DNA of 64,000 nucleotides from Burkholderiales bacterium (GTDB taxonomy: Bacteria > Pseudomonadota > Gammaproteobacteria > Burkholderiales > Nitrosomonadaceae): NCBI GenBank assembly GCA_024235795.1, contig JACKLR010000001.1:1302001-1366000 (forward strand). The letters run 5' to 3'. Below the pieces are notes generated by a model. It was given only the letters and a program-made list of their open reading frames with translations. It did not search any database and had not been told where the DNA came from. Below, piece after piece: positions 8,701-18,300 of the stretch. The first letter of the stretch is position 1, and every line of letters starts with the position of its first letter. The position numbers and the translations under genes were made by a program.

Positions 8701-10922
8701 AAAATGAAGATGTCCGCATCAGCCTGCTCCGATTGCTTCATACCCTGAAAGGCAGTGCGAACATGATCGGCGCACAGCAGCTTGGCGAATTGATTCATAC
8801 GATGGAAGAAGACGTTGATCAAGCGTTCAATAATCCTGTGGTTTCACTTTCTTCAATTGAAACGGTCGAATATAAATTCGACCAATTGTGCGAACGAATA
8901 GAACAATTGCAGACACAGAACATTATTGAAAAAACCGAAGAGATTACAGATTTTGTTGACATCTCGGAACTAACAGAACCAACAATTACCGATAGAACAT
9001 CCTCAGTATCCAGCGAATCACCGAACTTACCTGAACCTGCTATTGAAACGACTCTGGAACAGACTGCTCCAATCGAAATAAGAGTAGAAGAGCCCCATCA
9101 CTCTGGGAATTTCTTACGGATCAACGCCGACCACATTGATCGCCTCGTCAATGAATCCGGAGAAGTCAGCATTATCCGCACCAAAATTGAAACACAACTT
9201 AACCATTTCAAACAATCGCTTCAGGATTTGACTGAAAGTGTCGATCGCCTGCATGGACAATTGCGCGAAATCGAAATCCAGGCAGAAACACAAATGCAAT
9301 CCCAAATAGCGTCACAACAAAATAGTGAGCAATCTTTCGATCCTCTTGAACTTGATCGTTTTACACGCTTTCAGGAGCTGACACGTCTCATGGCAGAAAG
9401 TGTCGATGATGTCATCACTGTACAAAAAAACCTCAACGCCACACATAATGCTGCGGCAGAAGCAGTGGCGCAGCAAGCCACTATCAACCATCAGCTGCAA
9501 CAAGAATTGATACGAATTCGTACGGTACCATTCGGAAGTATTTCAGAACGCTACTATCGTGTTATCAGAAAAACAGCCAATGAACTCGGCAAAAAAATTA
9601 ATCTGACAATTCAAGGGGAAGATACTGAAATAGATCGTAGTGTTTTGGAAAAAATTAGCGCTTCTCTTGAGCATATCCTGCGCAACGCAGTTGCCCATGG
9701 CATTGAAGAACCCGATCAGCGCATCCGGTCCGGAAAACTGGAAACTGGACAAATTCAAATGGATCTTCACCAAAAGGGTAACGAGGTTGCGATAACCATT
9801 CGTGATGACGGGTGCGGGCTTGATCTCGAAAACATACGTCAAGAAGCAACAAAAATGAACCTGATTCGCGAAAATGAGAGTCTGAGTGACGACCAAATTG
9901 CGGCATTGATTTTTTCCCCGGGCTTGACCACACAAGACCATGCTACGGGCACTTCTGGTCGCGGAATCGGTATGGATATTGTACAAAACGACATTTCAGG
10001 ATTAGGCGGTCATGTCGCAGTCAGCTCGAAAAGAAATCAGGAAACCGTTTTCCACATCCAATTGCCATTGACGCTTGCAGTTACACAATCATTTCTTATA
10101 TCTTCAGGAAATCAGGTTTTTGCAATACCTACGCCGATTGTCGGGCATGTACAGGAGCTGGATCACGAAACGTTGCAGGCAGCATATAAGGATCGGAAAA
10201 TTATTTATGATGAAAATACATATCCGCTAACATATTTACCTTTTATTCTCGGAAAATTGGATCAACACCCTGAAACAAAAAGGCACAATCACATATTACT
10301 GTTACATAAAGGCGATAAGCGCCTGGCAATTCATGTTGATGAACTCATAGGAAACCGTGAAGTCATTGTAAAAAATACCGGTCCACAGATCATGCATGCG
10401 CCAGGAATAGAAGGCGCGACTGTGAACGGAGAAGGCACACCAGTACTTATTCTGAATCCGCTTAAGCTACTGCATCGTGAAGACGTGCAGCGGATTCTAA
10501 TAACACCCGTTTCTGACATTATTACCCAAACGACTCAGATAGATGCATCCAAGGCAACTATTCTTATCGTTGATGACTCACTGACCGTACGTAAAGTCAC
10601 CAGTCGATTACTGGATCGGGAAGGTTATAAAGTATTAACCGCCAAACAAGGACTTGAAGCCATGGACATCATCGCTGAAATAAAACCGGATATCATTTTG
10701 GCTGATCTTGAGATGCCTAAGATGAATGGCTTTGAGTTGATTCAAAAGATTCGCAGCAATCCTGATACTGCAGATATACCAATCATTGTTATTACTTCAC
10801 GCACAGCAGAAAAACACCGTAAGATGGCTGCTGAATTTGGTGCCAATGAATTTCTTGGCAAGCCCTATAAAGAGGAAGACCTTTTGTCCCTTATTGTGCA
10901 TTATGCACAACAAAAACAGTAG
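5769..10922 (+). CDS. chpA: Chemosensory hybrid histidine kinase ChpA/PilL (multi-Hpt CheA-REC)
   Basis: This 1717-aa CheA-type kinase would receive signals from PilJ and phosphorylate pilus response regulators. Order of parts: a long helical N-terminal region with no clear motif (1-600); an Hpt domain with phospho-acceptor His in HTLKGSGRM (about 653); a degenerate Hpt with HTLASTSRAL (about 815); a third Hpt with HTLKGSANM (about 990); a dimerisation and HATPase part with HILRNAVAHGIEEPD (about 1300), DDGCGLD and GTSGRGIGMDIV; a CheW-like domain; and a C-terminal receiver with IVDDSLTVRK (about 1600) and acceptor Asp in ILADLEMPKMNG (about 1644). The number of Hpt domains varies between species. 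It overlaps nothing, and mutL converges on it with a 6-base gap. Confidence 0.93.
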   Translation: MNTQTRLNIASISGIKESIHEIFSLIEENLDNYSQNLNDEKQLDSSRVYIQQLNGLFKMLELNNITVITGKIEQLVSALIDKKTDPTLESIVVLKQAISALLFYLDELLDGVQENPMRLFPVYRNLMQLLGEKQVSKFDLFYPVLTQDPPLKPVLSGKDAQQLEALAKRMRAGYQSNLAQWLKNTSSTDSLKKMHDAIGEVAQFPGSTEHRAFWWISAGFLESLLSQDATIELSNRKLCGKIEQVLRHFQEGSQQDTTLLQRELLYAIAKTPTETEQITAIRKAYALPTFAELNASELTKPTSPQSDLHEMRSALKQATEDWRAFSSGNHTYLAAFINSMAQVRKHSTHVENAPLRQLAETIEDVAKSLHAHSQEINERALMEITTALLQLENIIENFNRPQNNLSEQVEAASTRLKATTETDEKPVEQQSASRLDEIENPAQNKKLQTQAVQEVINNLREIEKILEGFFETPAERTALSALPLLFTQTSGALAILDLQRAKYLLNLCYTLIEKFPAPDYALNQTEQNLLVDGISSLSFFLEAFKNDQAANTKVIESAITVFENASKQKSKPASTHDMLAIDSDFEETDIIETKLIAEVDPERRTRIDSGVDPELLSIFLEEAEEILAEVAECIQKCQSDDSDMKSLTTIRRGFHTLKGSGRMVKLEFLSDAAWTMEKTLNHWLNDKKRVSSELIHLMKYAHHVFTEWCGNLKASGETEIQLEEMLDLIDHLSVDAIEEEQSSALESVVAESRPDATRPPETSISIGGIAIPVELYNIFVTESKQHLATLENELRTLLAAHPARITQPLTLATHTLASTSRALKLDFIADPSSMLEEWLTQLREKNINLKESDTHLIQNCIQHIGEMLHKVYQQQFPEETDLQLVQFLSDEITKHQAEGRKLTTIATPSEPINLTEYRLKKAPAFTPLEPSPEKTQEKFTSDNLDNISYELLQAFFEEAKDTIPQISAKLRAWRILPQNEDVRISLLRLLHTLKGSANMIGAQQLGELIHTMEEDVDQAFNNPVVSLSSIETVEYKFDQLCERIEQLQTQNIIEKTEEITDFVDISELTEPTITDRTSSVSSESPNLPEPAIETTLEQTAPIEIRVEEPHHSGNFLRINADHIDRLVNESGEVSIIRTKIETQLNHFKQSLQDLTESVDRLHGQLREIEIQAETQMQSQIASQQNSEQSFDPLELDRFTRFQELTRLMAESVDDVITVQKNLNATHNAAAEAVAQQATINHQLQQELIRIRTVPFGSISERYYRVIRKTANELGKKINLTIQGEDTEIDRSVLEKISASLEHILRNAVAHGIEEPDQRIRSGKLETGQIQMDLHQKGNEVAITIRDDGCGLDLENIRQEATKMNLIRENESLSDDQIAALIFSPGLTTQDHATGTSGRGIGMDIVQNDISGLGGHVAVSSKRNQETVFHIQLPLTLAVTQSFLISSGNQVFAIPTPIVGHVQELDHETLQAAYKDRKIIYDENTYPLTYLPFILGKLDQHPETKRHNHILLLHKGDKRLAIHVDELIGNREVIVKNTGPQIMHAPGIEGATVNGEGTPVLILNPLKLLHREDVQRILITPVSDIITQTTQIDASKATILIVDDSLTVRKVTSRLLDREGYKVLTAKQGLEAMDIIAEIKPDIILADLEMPKMNGFELIQKIRSNPDTADIPIIVITSRTAEKHRKMAAEFGANEFLGKPYKEEDLLSLIVHYAQQKQ

Positions 10923-10928
10923 TCATAC

Positions 10929-12737
10929 TCACTTCCCGCGCATAAACATTTTATCCAGGCTTGTCATACTCATTTCGAACCATGTCGGCCTGCCGTGATT
11001 ACATTGGTCAGCACGTTCAGTTACCTCCATTTCGCGCAGCAATGCATTCATTTCGGGGAATGTTAAATTTCTGTTAGCACGAACCGCACCATGACATGCC
11101 ATTGTTGCCAGTATTTCATTGCGTTTAGCAGTCAGAACCTGACTGTCACCATACTCACGAATTTCACGTAACAAGTCTTGAGTTAATTTGACGAGATCAG
11201 TCTGTTGTAATATTGCCGGTACAGCACGAACTGCTAATGTCGTGGGAGAAAGAACAGCGAGTTCAAATCCGATTTTCTCAAATAATCCCAGATTCTCTTC
11301 AACAAAAACAATATCCGCGCGATCTGCGTGGAATGTAACAGGAATCAGAAGTGATTGTATTATCCATGTACAACTATCCATTGCAATTTTCAATTTTTCA
11401 TACATGATACGTTCATGCGCGGCATGCATGTCAACAATAATCAAGCCATTATTATTTTGCGCCAATATGTAAACACCATGCAATTGCCCCAAAGCATAGC
11501 CTAGCGGCGGATAATCCTTTTTTTCTTCAATCTTTGAAGAAGCCCCTCTCTGTGGCTCTCCATATTTCAGGTACACTGTCGTTTCAGTATCTACTTCAGG
11601 TGCTTTTAAATTATCCTCACCAGCACCAAACAGAGATTGATAGAATCCTGCGGTTTGCGCGATTTTCTCTGTTCTTACTGAATGTTGTTTAGGATAATGT
11701 GGTATAGATTTGGAAATTACAGTATCCGTCAAGCCGGCTTGTATATCATTAGAAGGCTTTGCCAGGGACTTGTTAACGGCATGAAAAATGAATTGATGCA
11801 GCGCGCGTGGATCTCTAAATCTGACCTCTGTTTTGGTCGGATGAACGTTGACATCAATTTCTGACGGATCCATCTCCAAAAACAGGACAAAACTGGGAAA
11901 ACGATCCAAATGTAACACATCACGGTAAGCTTCCCGTATTGCGTGTGATATCAGTTTATCGCGCACAAATCGATTATTTACAAAAAAATATTGCATATCA
12001 CGAGATGCTCTTGAATAAGCTGGCAAAGCAACGACACCATGCAACCGTATGTCCGCTGCCTGCACATTAATGGATGAAACTGACTGCGTAAACGCTTCAC
12101 CCAATACAGATTCTATCCGCTGCAATACATCACCAGTACGATAATGATAACGCAGCTTATCATTATGCCTCAGTATAAATTCAATGCTAGGTTGAACCAA
12201 AGCCATCCGCTTAAATACATCTTCACAATGGGTATATTCAGTGGTTTCAGTTTTCAGGAATTTCCGCCTTGCAGGAATATTTGAATACAGCTCATACGCC
12301 TCCACTACCGTTCCTTGGGATAAAGAAGCAGGCTGTGGTTCTGTTATTGAGCTCCCTTTGACCTGCACCTGCCACGCATGACTTTGATTGGCGAGACAAC
12401 TGGTTAATGTTAGTGTTGAAATGGCTGAAATACTGGCAAGCGCCTCTCCTCTAAACCCTAAGCTTGTTATTTTTTGCAAATCTTCCAGCGAACTGATTTT
12501 GCTCGTACTATGACGCGTTAAAGCAAGTGCCAATTCATCTTTAGCGATTCCCACGCCATTATCAGCGATACGCATTTGTTTGATACCACCTTGCATAAGC
12601 TGCACATTGATTTTAGTTGCGTCGGCATCAATACTGTTTTCAATAATTTCCTTAAGCGCTGAAGCTGGACGTTCAACAACCTCCCCGGCCGCTATCTGAT
12701 TAATCAATAATTCTGGTAAAGGCTTAATTGGCACCAT
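10929..12737 (-). CDS. mutL: DNA mismatch repair protein MutL
   Basis: MutL couples MutS mismatch recognition to strand cleavage and excision. The N-terminal GHKL ATPase is plain: NQIAAGEVVERPASALKE, IENSIDADA, DNGVGI, TRHSTSKI and GFRGEALASI. The C-terminal dimerisation domain keeps VDMHAAHERIMYE, close to the DQHA(x)2E(x)4E metal/endonuclease motif with Q replaced by M, as well as ACHGAVRA and CNHGRPT. An intrinsic nicking activity is therefore plausible, as in MutL of bacteria lacking MutH. The start used is the ATG at 12737 (MVPIKPLPELL); an in-frame ATG at 12749 adds four residues. It is divergent from rpiA and convergent with chpA. Confidence 0.95.
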   Translation of the reverse strand: MVPIKPLPELLINQIAAGEVVERPASALKEIIENSIDADATKINVQLMQGGIKQMRIADNGVGIAKDELALALTRHSTSKISSLEDLQKITSLGFRGEALASISAISTLTLTSCLANQSHAWQVQVKGSSITEPQPASLSQGTVVEAYELYSNIPARRKFLKTETTEYTHCEDVFKRMALVQPSIEFILRHNDKLRYHYRTGDVLQRIESVLGEAFTQSVSSINVQAADIRLHGVVALPAYSRASRDMQYFFVNNRFVRDKLISHAIREAYRDVLHLDRFPSFVLFLEMDPSEIDVNVHPTKTEVRFRDPRALHQFIFHAVNKSLAKPSNDIQAGLTDTVISKSIPHYPKQHSVRTEKIAQTAGFYQSLFGAGEDNLKAPEVDTETTVYLKYGEPQRGASSKIEEKKDYPPLGYALGQLHGVYILAQNNNGLIIVDMHAAHERIMYEKLKIAMDSCTWIIQSLLIPVTFHADRADIVFVEENLGLFEKIGFELAVLSPTTLAVRAVPAILQQTDLVKLTQDLLREIREYGDSQVLTAKRNEILATMACHGAVRANRNLTFPEMNALLREMEVTERADQCNHGRPTWFEMSMTSLDKMFMRGK

Positions 12738-12816
12738 AAAATTGTACAATTACGAAACATAAACATTATAATGAACAATACATATTATTTTAATTTTAGT
12801 TGATCATAATAAACAA

Positions 12817-13476
12817 ATGATACAGGATGAACAAAAGAGAGCCGTTGCAATAGCAGCCATTGAGCATGTGCCAGTTGGTTGTATTGTTGGCGTAGGCACA
12901 GGCTCGACAGCAAACTATTTTATTGATGAATTGGCCAAAATCAAACATAAAATTGATGGCGCCGTAGCAAGTTCCGATGCCACGGCCAAACGGCTTGAGT
13001 CACATGGAATAGAAGTCATTGATCTGAACAATGTCGATGACCTACCGGTTTATATAGATGGCGCCGATGAAATAACTGAACATTTACATATGACCAAAGG
13101 CGGCGGCGGCGCACTAACCCGCGAAAAAATTGTCGCGGCAGTTGCCAGGAAATTTATCTGTATTACAGATCAAACAAAGCTCGTTAATATTCTCGGTAAT
13201 TTCCCATTACCTATTGAAGTCATCCCGATGGCACGTAGCTATGTAGCTCGTGAAATCACCTTACTAGGCGGTCAACCAGCATTACGGCAGGGATTCATCA
13301 CTGACAATGGCAATGTCATCCTGGATGTGCATGGCTTGCAAATTCTAAATCCTGTCGAATTGGAAACAACGCTAAACCAAATTACCGGCATTGTGACTAA
13401 TGGTCTTTTTGCGCGACGCGCCGCAGATGTTCTATTATTAGGTGGCGACTTAGGTGTCAAAACAATCACACACTAA
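12817..13476 (+). CDS. rpiA: Ribose-5-phosphate isomerase A
   Basis: RpiA interconverts ribose-5-phosphate and ribulose-5-phosphate in the pentose phosphate pathway, and in autotrophs also in the Calvin cycle. The 219-aa protein has the family blocks GVGTGSTANYFIDEL, SSDATAKRLESHGI, YIDGADEI (catalytic Asp region), KGGGGALTREKI and LDVHGLQI. Its length is normal. It is divergent from mutL across about 80 AT-rich bases that should contain both promoters. phoU follows 65 bases after the stop but has its own ribosome binding site. Confidence 0.96.
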   Translation: MIQDEQKRAVAIAAIEHVPVGCIVGVGTGSTANYFIDELAKIKHKIDGAVASSDATAKRLESHGIEVIDLNNVDDLPVYIDGADEITEHLHMTKGGGGALTREKIVAAVARKFICITDQTKLVNILGNFPLPIEVIPMARSYVAREITLLGGQPALRQGFITDNGNVILDVHGLQILNPVELETTLNQITGIVTNGLFARRAADVLLLGGDLGVKTITH

Positions 13477-13541
13477 TTTGTTTTTTTATTTTACGAATCA
13501 CGCCTTATTTTTATTTAGCATCCAAAAAACAAAGGGATACC

Positions 13542-14249
13542 ATGGTAAATAAAGAACATATATCTAAACAATTTGATGCTGATCTTGAAGAAGCACGTAC
13601 GCGTGTTTTACAAATGGGTGGTTTTGTAGAAGAACAAATTGAGCGCGCCATGGAAGCACTTACAACCGGCAATGAGGAATTGATTGACCAAGTTATCGAA
13701 TACGATCATCGTGTTAATGCCATGGAAGTTGCCATAGATGAAATCTGTAGCCAGATCATTGTACGCAGACAGCCGACAGCCGTAGATTTGCGCATGATTG
13801 TAATGATCATCAAAACCATAACTGATCTCGAACGAATTGGAGATGAAGCACAAAAAATTGCACGAATGGCAAAACTGATTTACTCAACAGACCGTTTGCA
13901 AACACCGCGCTTTACAGAAATCAAGCATGTTGCCAGCATTGCCATGGATATGGTCAAGAAGGCACTTGACTCCTTTGCACGGTTGGATCCAAATTCAGCC
14001 GCACAAATTGTACGTCAGGATGAATTCGTTGACGAAGAATTTCGGTCTATTATGCGCCATTTGATTACATTTATGATGGAAGATCCGCGCAAAATATCCA
14101 CTTCAATCGAAATTTTGTTTGTTGCAAAAGCAATTGAACGTATTGGAGATCATGCAAAAAACATGTCCGAATATGTCGTATACATGGTAAAAGGTAAGGA
14201 TGTGCGTCATGTTACTGCAGATGAAATCGAACAGGAAATACGCGATTAA
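13542..14249 (+). CDS. phoU: Phosphate transport/signalling regulator PhoU
   Basis: PhoU restrains the PhoR-PhoB phosphate response and the Pst transporter. The 235-aa protein is all helical with the two-fold PhoU repeat. Each half has the metal-binding style motif ExxRIGDxA: DLERIGDEAQKIARM in the first half and AIERIGDHAKNMSEY in the second. The start has AAGGGATACC upstream. No pst or pho genes are adjacent in the window. Just downstream lies a degraded IS3 remnant, so the original downstream neighbour may have been lost. Confidence 0.95.
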   Translation: MVNKEHISKQFDADLEEARTRVLQMGGFVEEQIERAMEALTTGNEELIDQVIEYDHRVNAMEVAIDEICSQIIVRRQPTAVDLRMIVMIIKTITDLERIGDEAQKIARMAKLIYSTDRLQTPRFTEIKHVASIAMDMVKKALDSFARLDPNSAAQIVRQDEFVDEEFRSIMRHLITFMMEDPRKISTSIEILFVAKAIERIGDHAKNMSEYVVYMVKGKDVRHVTADEIEQEIRD

Positions 14250-14399
14250 TGTCTTCTTTTACCAACCGATTTCACCTACACAAACAACAATATTTCAAGA
14301 ACAAGTAGAATTTTTCTCAGTTCGTGCCCTGCCGCTAATGCTAAGAATCAACTACCGCCCCACCTCACCAGCAGGTGCCCAGGGGACATAGCCTAATCG

Positions 14400-14780
14400 T
14401 ACTGCCTGGATTGATGTGTCAACACTTTGCTAGACACAAGGTTAAGCAGCATTTTGCAGCAATTCGAAATCAACGGGCGATATATTATCCATTAGCTGAA
14501 TGCAATCGCCTCAGGTTGTAAAACACTTCGATATATTCAAAAAAAGCCTGCCTGGCTTCATCCCGAGAACGAAACGTTTGGTGATGGATTAATTCGGTTT
14601 TTAAGGTATGGAAGAAGCTTTCCGACATGGCATTATCCCAGCAATTACCCTTCCGGCTCATGCTTTACTGGATGCCATGCTGCTTTAGTAATTGTCGCCG
14701 ACTTTCCGATTCGTATTGGCCACCTCTATCGGTATGCCATAACAAGTTTTTGTCGGATTTACGTTTCCAAAGACACAGAG
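14400..14780 (-). pseudogene. Decayed 3' fragment of an IS3-family transposase (OrfB)
   Basis: On the minus strand one frame reads HTDRGGQYES, then a TAA stop, then SMSRKGNCWDNAMSESFFHT, TELIHHQTFRSRDEARQAF and YIEVFYNLRRLHSANG. This is the C-terminal half of an IS3-type DDE transposase. The final ISPVDFELLQNAA is found only after a frame change at about 14490. So the fragment carries at least one nonsense codon and one frameshift. The bases around 14415-14440 (TGTCTAGCAAAGTG read on the minus strand) look like the old IS end. The N-terminal half is missing. It is not functional and lies between phoU and pilE. Confidence 0.8.
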
Positions 14781-14867
14781 TTTGAACATCATCTATTCAA
14801 AAGGTGCCATCGTTGATTAGATCATCCTGATGATGACTGCTTGCGCCTGGAATCTGAAACAGTAGCG

Positions 14868-15299
14868 CTACCGATTCCAACATGCAGCAACACCTCCGCC
14901 CGCACCCTGTAAACCGGTATTTGTTAGCGTTAGTGTGCCACAAACGTCACCAGCCATCGAACCGACAGGCACAGCTTGTAAGGTAAATGTCGCATTTGCG
15001 ACAGCCTGAAGCGTAATGTTGTATTGAGCAGCACCTGTTCTGGGGGACTGGGTAACAGGCAATACAACTGGATTTCCAGCCAGATTCTGATCATACCGAT
15101 TGTTTTCTGTATAAAACTGCTCCATAAACTGTGCGTTCTCGTAGATGATTGTTTTGGCAGCAGCTCTGTTCGCATCTCTGACATAATTCTGGTAGGAAGG
15201 CAAAGCAACTGCGGCGATAATTCCTAAAATTGCAACTGTAATCATTAACTCAACCAAGGTAAAGCCAATGATGCTTTTCGGTTTAATTGTTACTTTCAT
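14868..15299 (-). CDS. pilE: Type IV minor pilin PilE
   Basis: This pseudopilin-like subunit belongs to the minor pilin complex that primes type IV pilus assembly. The 143-aa protein has a short leader ending IIG, then FTLVELMITVAILGIIAAVA. That is a prepilin peptidase (PilD) site after Gly with Glu at mature position 5 and a hydrophobic alpha helix. Two cysteines near the C-terminus (DVCGTL and AACWNR) could form the D-region disulfide. It is the last gene of the fimT-pilV-pilW-pilX-pilY1-pilE cluster, 94 bases after pilY1. It is short for a major pilin, so a minor pilin role is preferred. Confidence 0.88.
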   Translation of the reverse strand: MKVTIKPKSIIGFTLVELMITVAILGIIAAVALPSYQNYVRDANRAAAKTIIYENAQFMEQFYTENNRYDQNLAGNPVVLPVTQSPRTGAAQYNITLQAVANATFTLQAVPVGSMAGDVCGTLTLTNTGLQGAGGGVAACWNR

Positions 15300-15393
15300 A
15301 ATTAAATCGCCTTATTCTATCCAAATTAAATTTCTTATTGTCATTCAAAGTCATGTAGAAACATAACCGATTAACATAACATACCTAACTTTA

Positions 15394-18300
15394 TCACTGC
15401 GTCAATTCACGCCAGGTAATTCGTCCACGCAAACCCGCCGGGCCCTTTGCCCCCAAAACAGTCGTTAAACTCCCATCCCCCAAACTATTTATAAAAACAT
15501 TAGCGTGCTCTCCTTGGATTACTGCAAATCCACCGGGTGAGAAGCCTACTCTTACACTTGCAGACAAACCATCTTCCGCACCAACTACGCGGTTTCTATT
15601 GACATCGAATGCAGGAAAAGGCAGCATGCCACCAGTAAGAAAATTCAGCGAGTTAGTAAATCCATCTCCACCAAAATCACAAGGAGAAACAGAAGGCACA
15701 ATTGTGCTAAAAGAAAAAATCGTATCCAACAAAATTGGCACACCGGTAATACGTTCACCACTGACAGGCAAATCTATATACCAACCTTTAATTGTATTCG
15801 AATAAGAAACTGGATGTTGTGTAGCTGTTCTTGCAGGATCCGTATTAAATATTTCCTGCTGTACCAACTCTCCCAGAGTAACAGTAGTTGACGTATTATG
15901 ATCCCATATTCCATAAATGCTTTGGGTATCTGTATTTGTTGTATCACCTGTCTCAAGATATTTACCAGTCCCGAACAAAATTAATTGCCCACCATCAGGG
16001 TGAACACTAATAACGGGCGGAACAACAATTGGTTTACTGGCGCCCGCAACAAACAACGGCAAACCGCCAATGCCCACATCCCAGCTTGCAGGAGACGCAG
16101 AACTGACATCAAACTGCCATAAATTACCTTTAAAGTCTCCAGCATAAATTACGTCAGACAAACCATTCCCATCCGAATCGAAGGGTACCGGTGTCGAAAG
16201 GCCATTACCCGGACCAGTATCTGCAACAAGCTTAATAAAATCCGTGCCAAGCGCCCAGCTACCGTCCTCACCGTCTGCCAAAAAAAGTATATAAAGTACT
16301 GCTTTACCATTATCGCTATTATATCCATTACCGACTACAACAGCCCATTTTCCATTCTCCATCTTAGTAATTTGTTTGGCTTGGCCAGTTAACAAATTTA
16401 GCGGTGGTTGGTTATAACTATAGCCCATATCTGCATCATCGGCATCCGAAAACTCCCATAGCAACAGATTTGCTGCATTACCTGCAGTAAAATTCGATGG
16501 ATTGGACACATCCAGTGCATAAAATCCCTTGCCACCGCCATTTAAACCACTCACAAGCACGCTCTTCCAACTGGTAGTAAATGCATCGCCGACCATAGGC
16601 GAACCATCAACAAAGTAGCGGTGCCCAGACTGATAATCACGTTCAGCCAATCTGTTTAAATTTGCATAAACCATACTGGGAATATATGTGATCAGCTCCT
16701 TGCCTGCTTCTGCAGCAGAGCACCCTGGTGTTATTCCGAGTATACAAGCATTAAATCCATGTAAGATACCATCATTTGCCCCGACGTATACTACTGGTGT
16801 ACGGCTTATATTTGCTGTATAGAATGCTGAATACCCCGGATGATCTACATCAGAATAGCCACTACTAGGCATACCGACAAAAAAGGGACTGGAGTTTACA
16901 ATATCACCAAGTTTAGTTGTTACTCTCCCGCGGAATTTATTGATTGTTGCACCACTTGCACAGCTGAATGTTCCACTGCCAGTACTTTCATGAAAACCGC
17001 TTCCTCTAATAAAATCCACGCGTTCCAAACCGCAATTATCAACATTACCAAGAATATCCTGATCCAGTAAAGCTTTTTGCGAAGCAGTGAGATTGGAATA
17101 TTCAAAAGCCACGCCATCGGTACCACTTTTAGTAATCACAACACGTGAAACCGGGTTGATAGTGCCTGATGCAAGCGAAAGGGCTCCGGCCTCCCATTCG
17201 ATTGTGCCCAAGGTACCGGTAATATCGATCGGAACAGAGAACAATTGTCCGCTCCAATCACCACTGTTAAATCTAGCCTGATAAACTCGCCCATTCGCTC
17301 TCAACGATCTGGAATTCGTGGCTACTGAAGACGCAGAACCAGTGCGCGCAATTATTGAAGATAAAGTATCGGATAAAGCACTGGCAAAAACATTGGGATC
17401 TGCGGCACTGAAAAATTCACCCCGGCTATTGACAGCAGCATGCCAAAGATCATCAATCTTTGCGGGGGTTTCATTATTACCGGTAGGATCAGGCCAGGTC
17501 TCAGAACCCGTTGGTAACGCAGTCAATGCACCATTAACACCCAAACCTACTGTAAATGTTACCATATGTTGCCAAAACGCCGGGTCTGAAGGGTTTGTCG
17601 GTACAGTATTGTCCAAGTCCGTGCGCAAGTCATTTTTCCAGTAATACATTGCGATGTCAGCAAGCGTATCACTGTAACTATCGGCAAAAGGAAGTTCCGG
17701 CGTATAGGTATAAGTTGGCGGCGTAGCCGGTGATGAATGGTTGGTGATGGTGGCACCGGCTGTATTATCCACATTGCCGACTCCGGGTGAAGGATCATCG
17801 GTATCATGCCAGTATCCGTCAGTCATTAGAATATTATAATTCTGACGGCATTCATGCTCTGCGCCACCACTCGACCCCGGTGTTTCGCTCCAAGGCCCTT
17901 TATTATCATCGCGTTGAAAATATTTCCCAACATAATCAACTGATTGCCGTAGAGGCGTACCAGCAGCTCGAAGCGGATACTCATAAAGATTCTCGAAAAA
18001 GCTTATTTTGTCTGCGCCGGTAAATTGCCTGACGCCCTTGACGATAACTTGAGTCGATACACCATCTATCGTCTCTGTATTTTTGTTAATGGCCGCGAAA
18101 CCCACGCGCATGGTATTGCCCTGTTCGGCAAATGCTCTGCCAATACCGGCGCGTGCCAGCAGTATGCGCGAACGGTAATAGGTATACCAATTTGCAAAAT
18201 TCTGAATTTCCTCATTATAGGTACATGTGTAAACAGCAGCACAGTCCAGTCGGTTGGTTCCACCAGTATATGAAGATACCGAAGACTTGATTTCGACCTC

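Noticed and set aside
9543..9986. 147-codon minus-strand frame inside chpA
   Set aside because: It is fully contained in the HATPase region of chpA on the opposite strand with no start signal or motif. Shadow frame.
14200..14391. Plus-strand frame after phoU
   Set aside because: It starts inside phoU in another frame, has no ribosome binding site and no recognisable domain. It is probably spacer next to the IS3 remnant.
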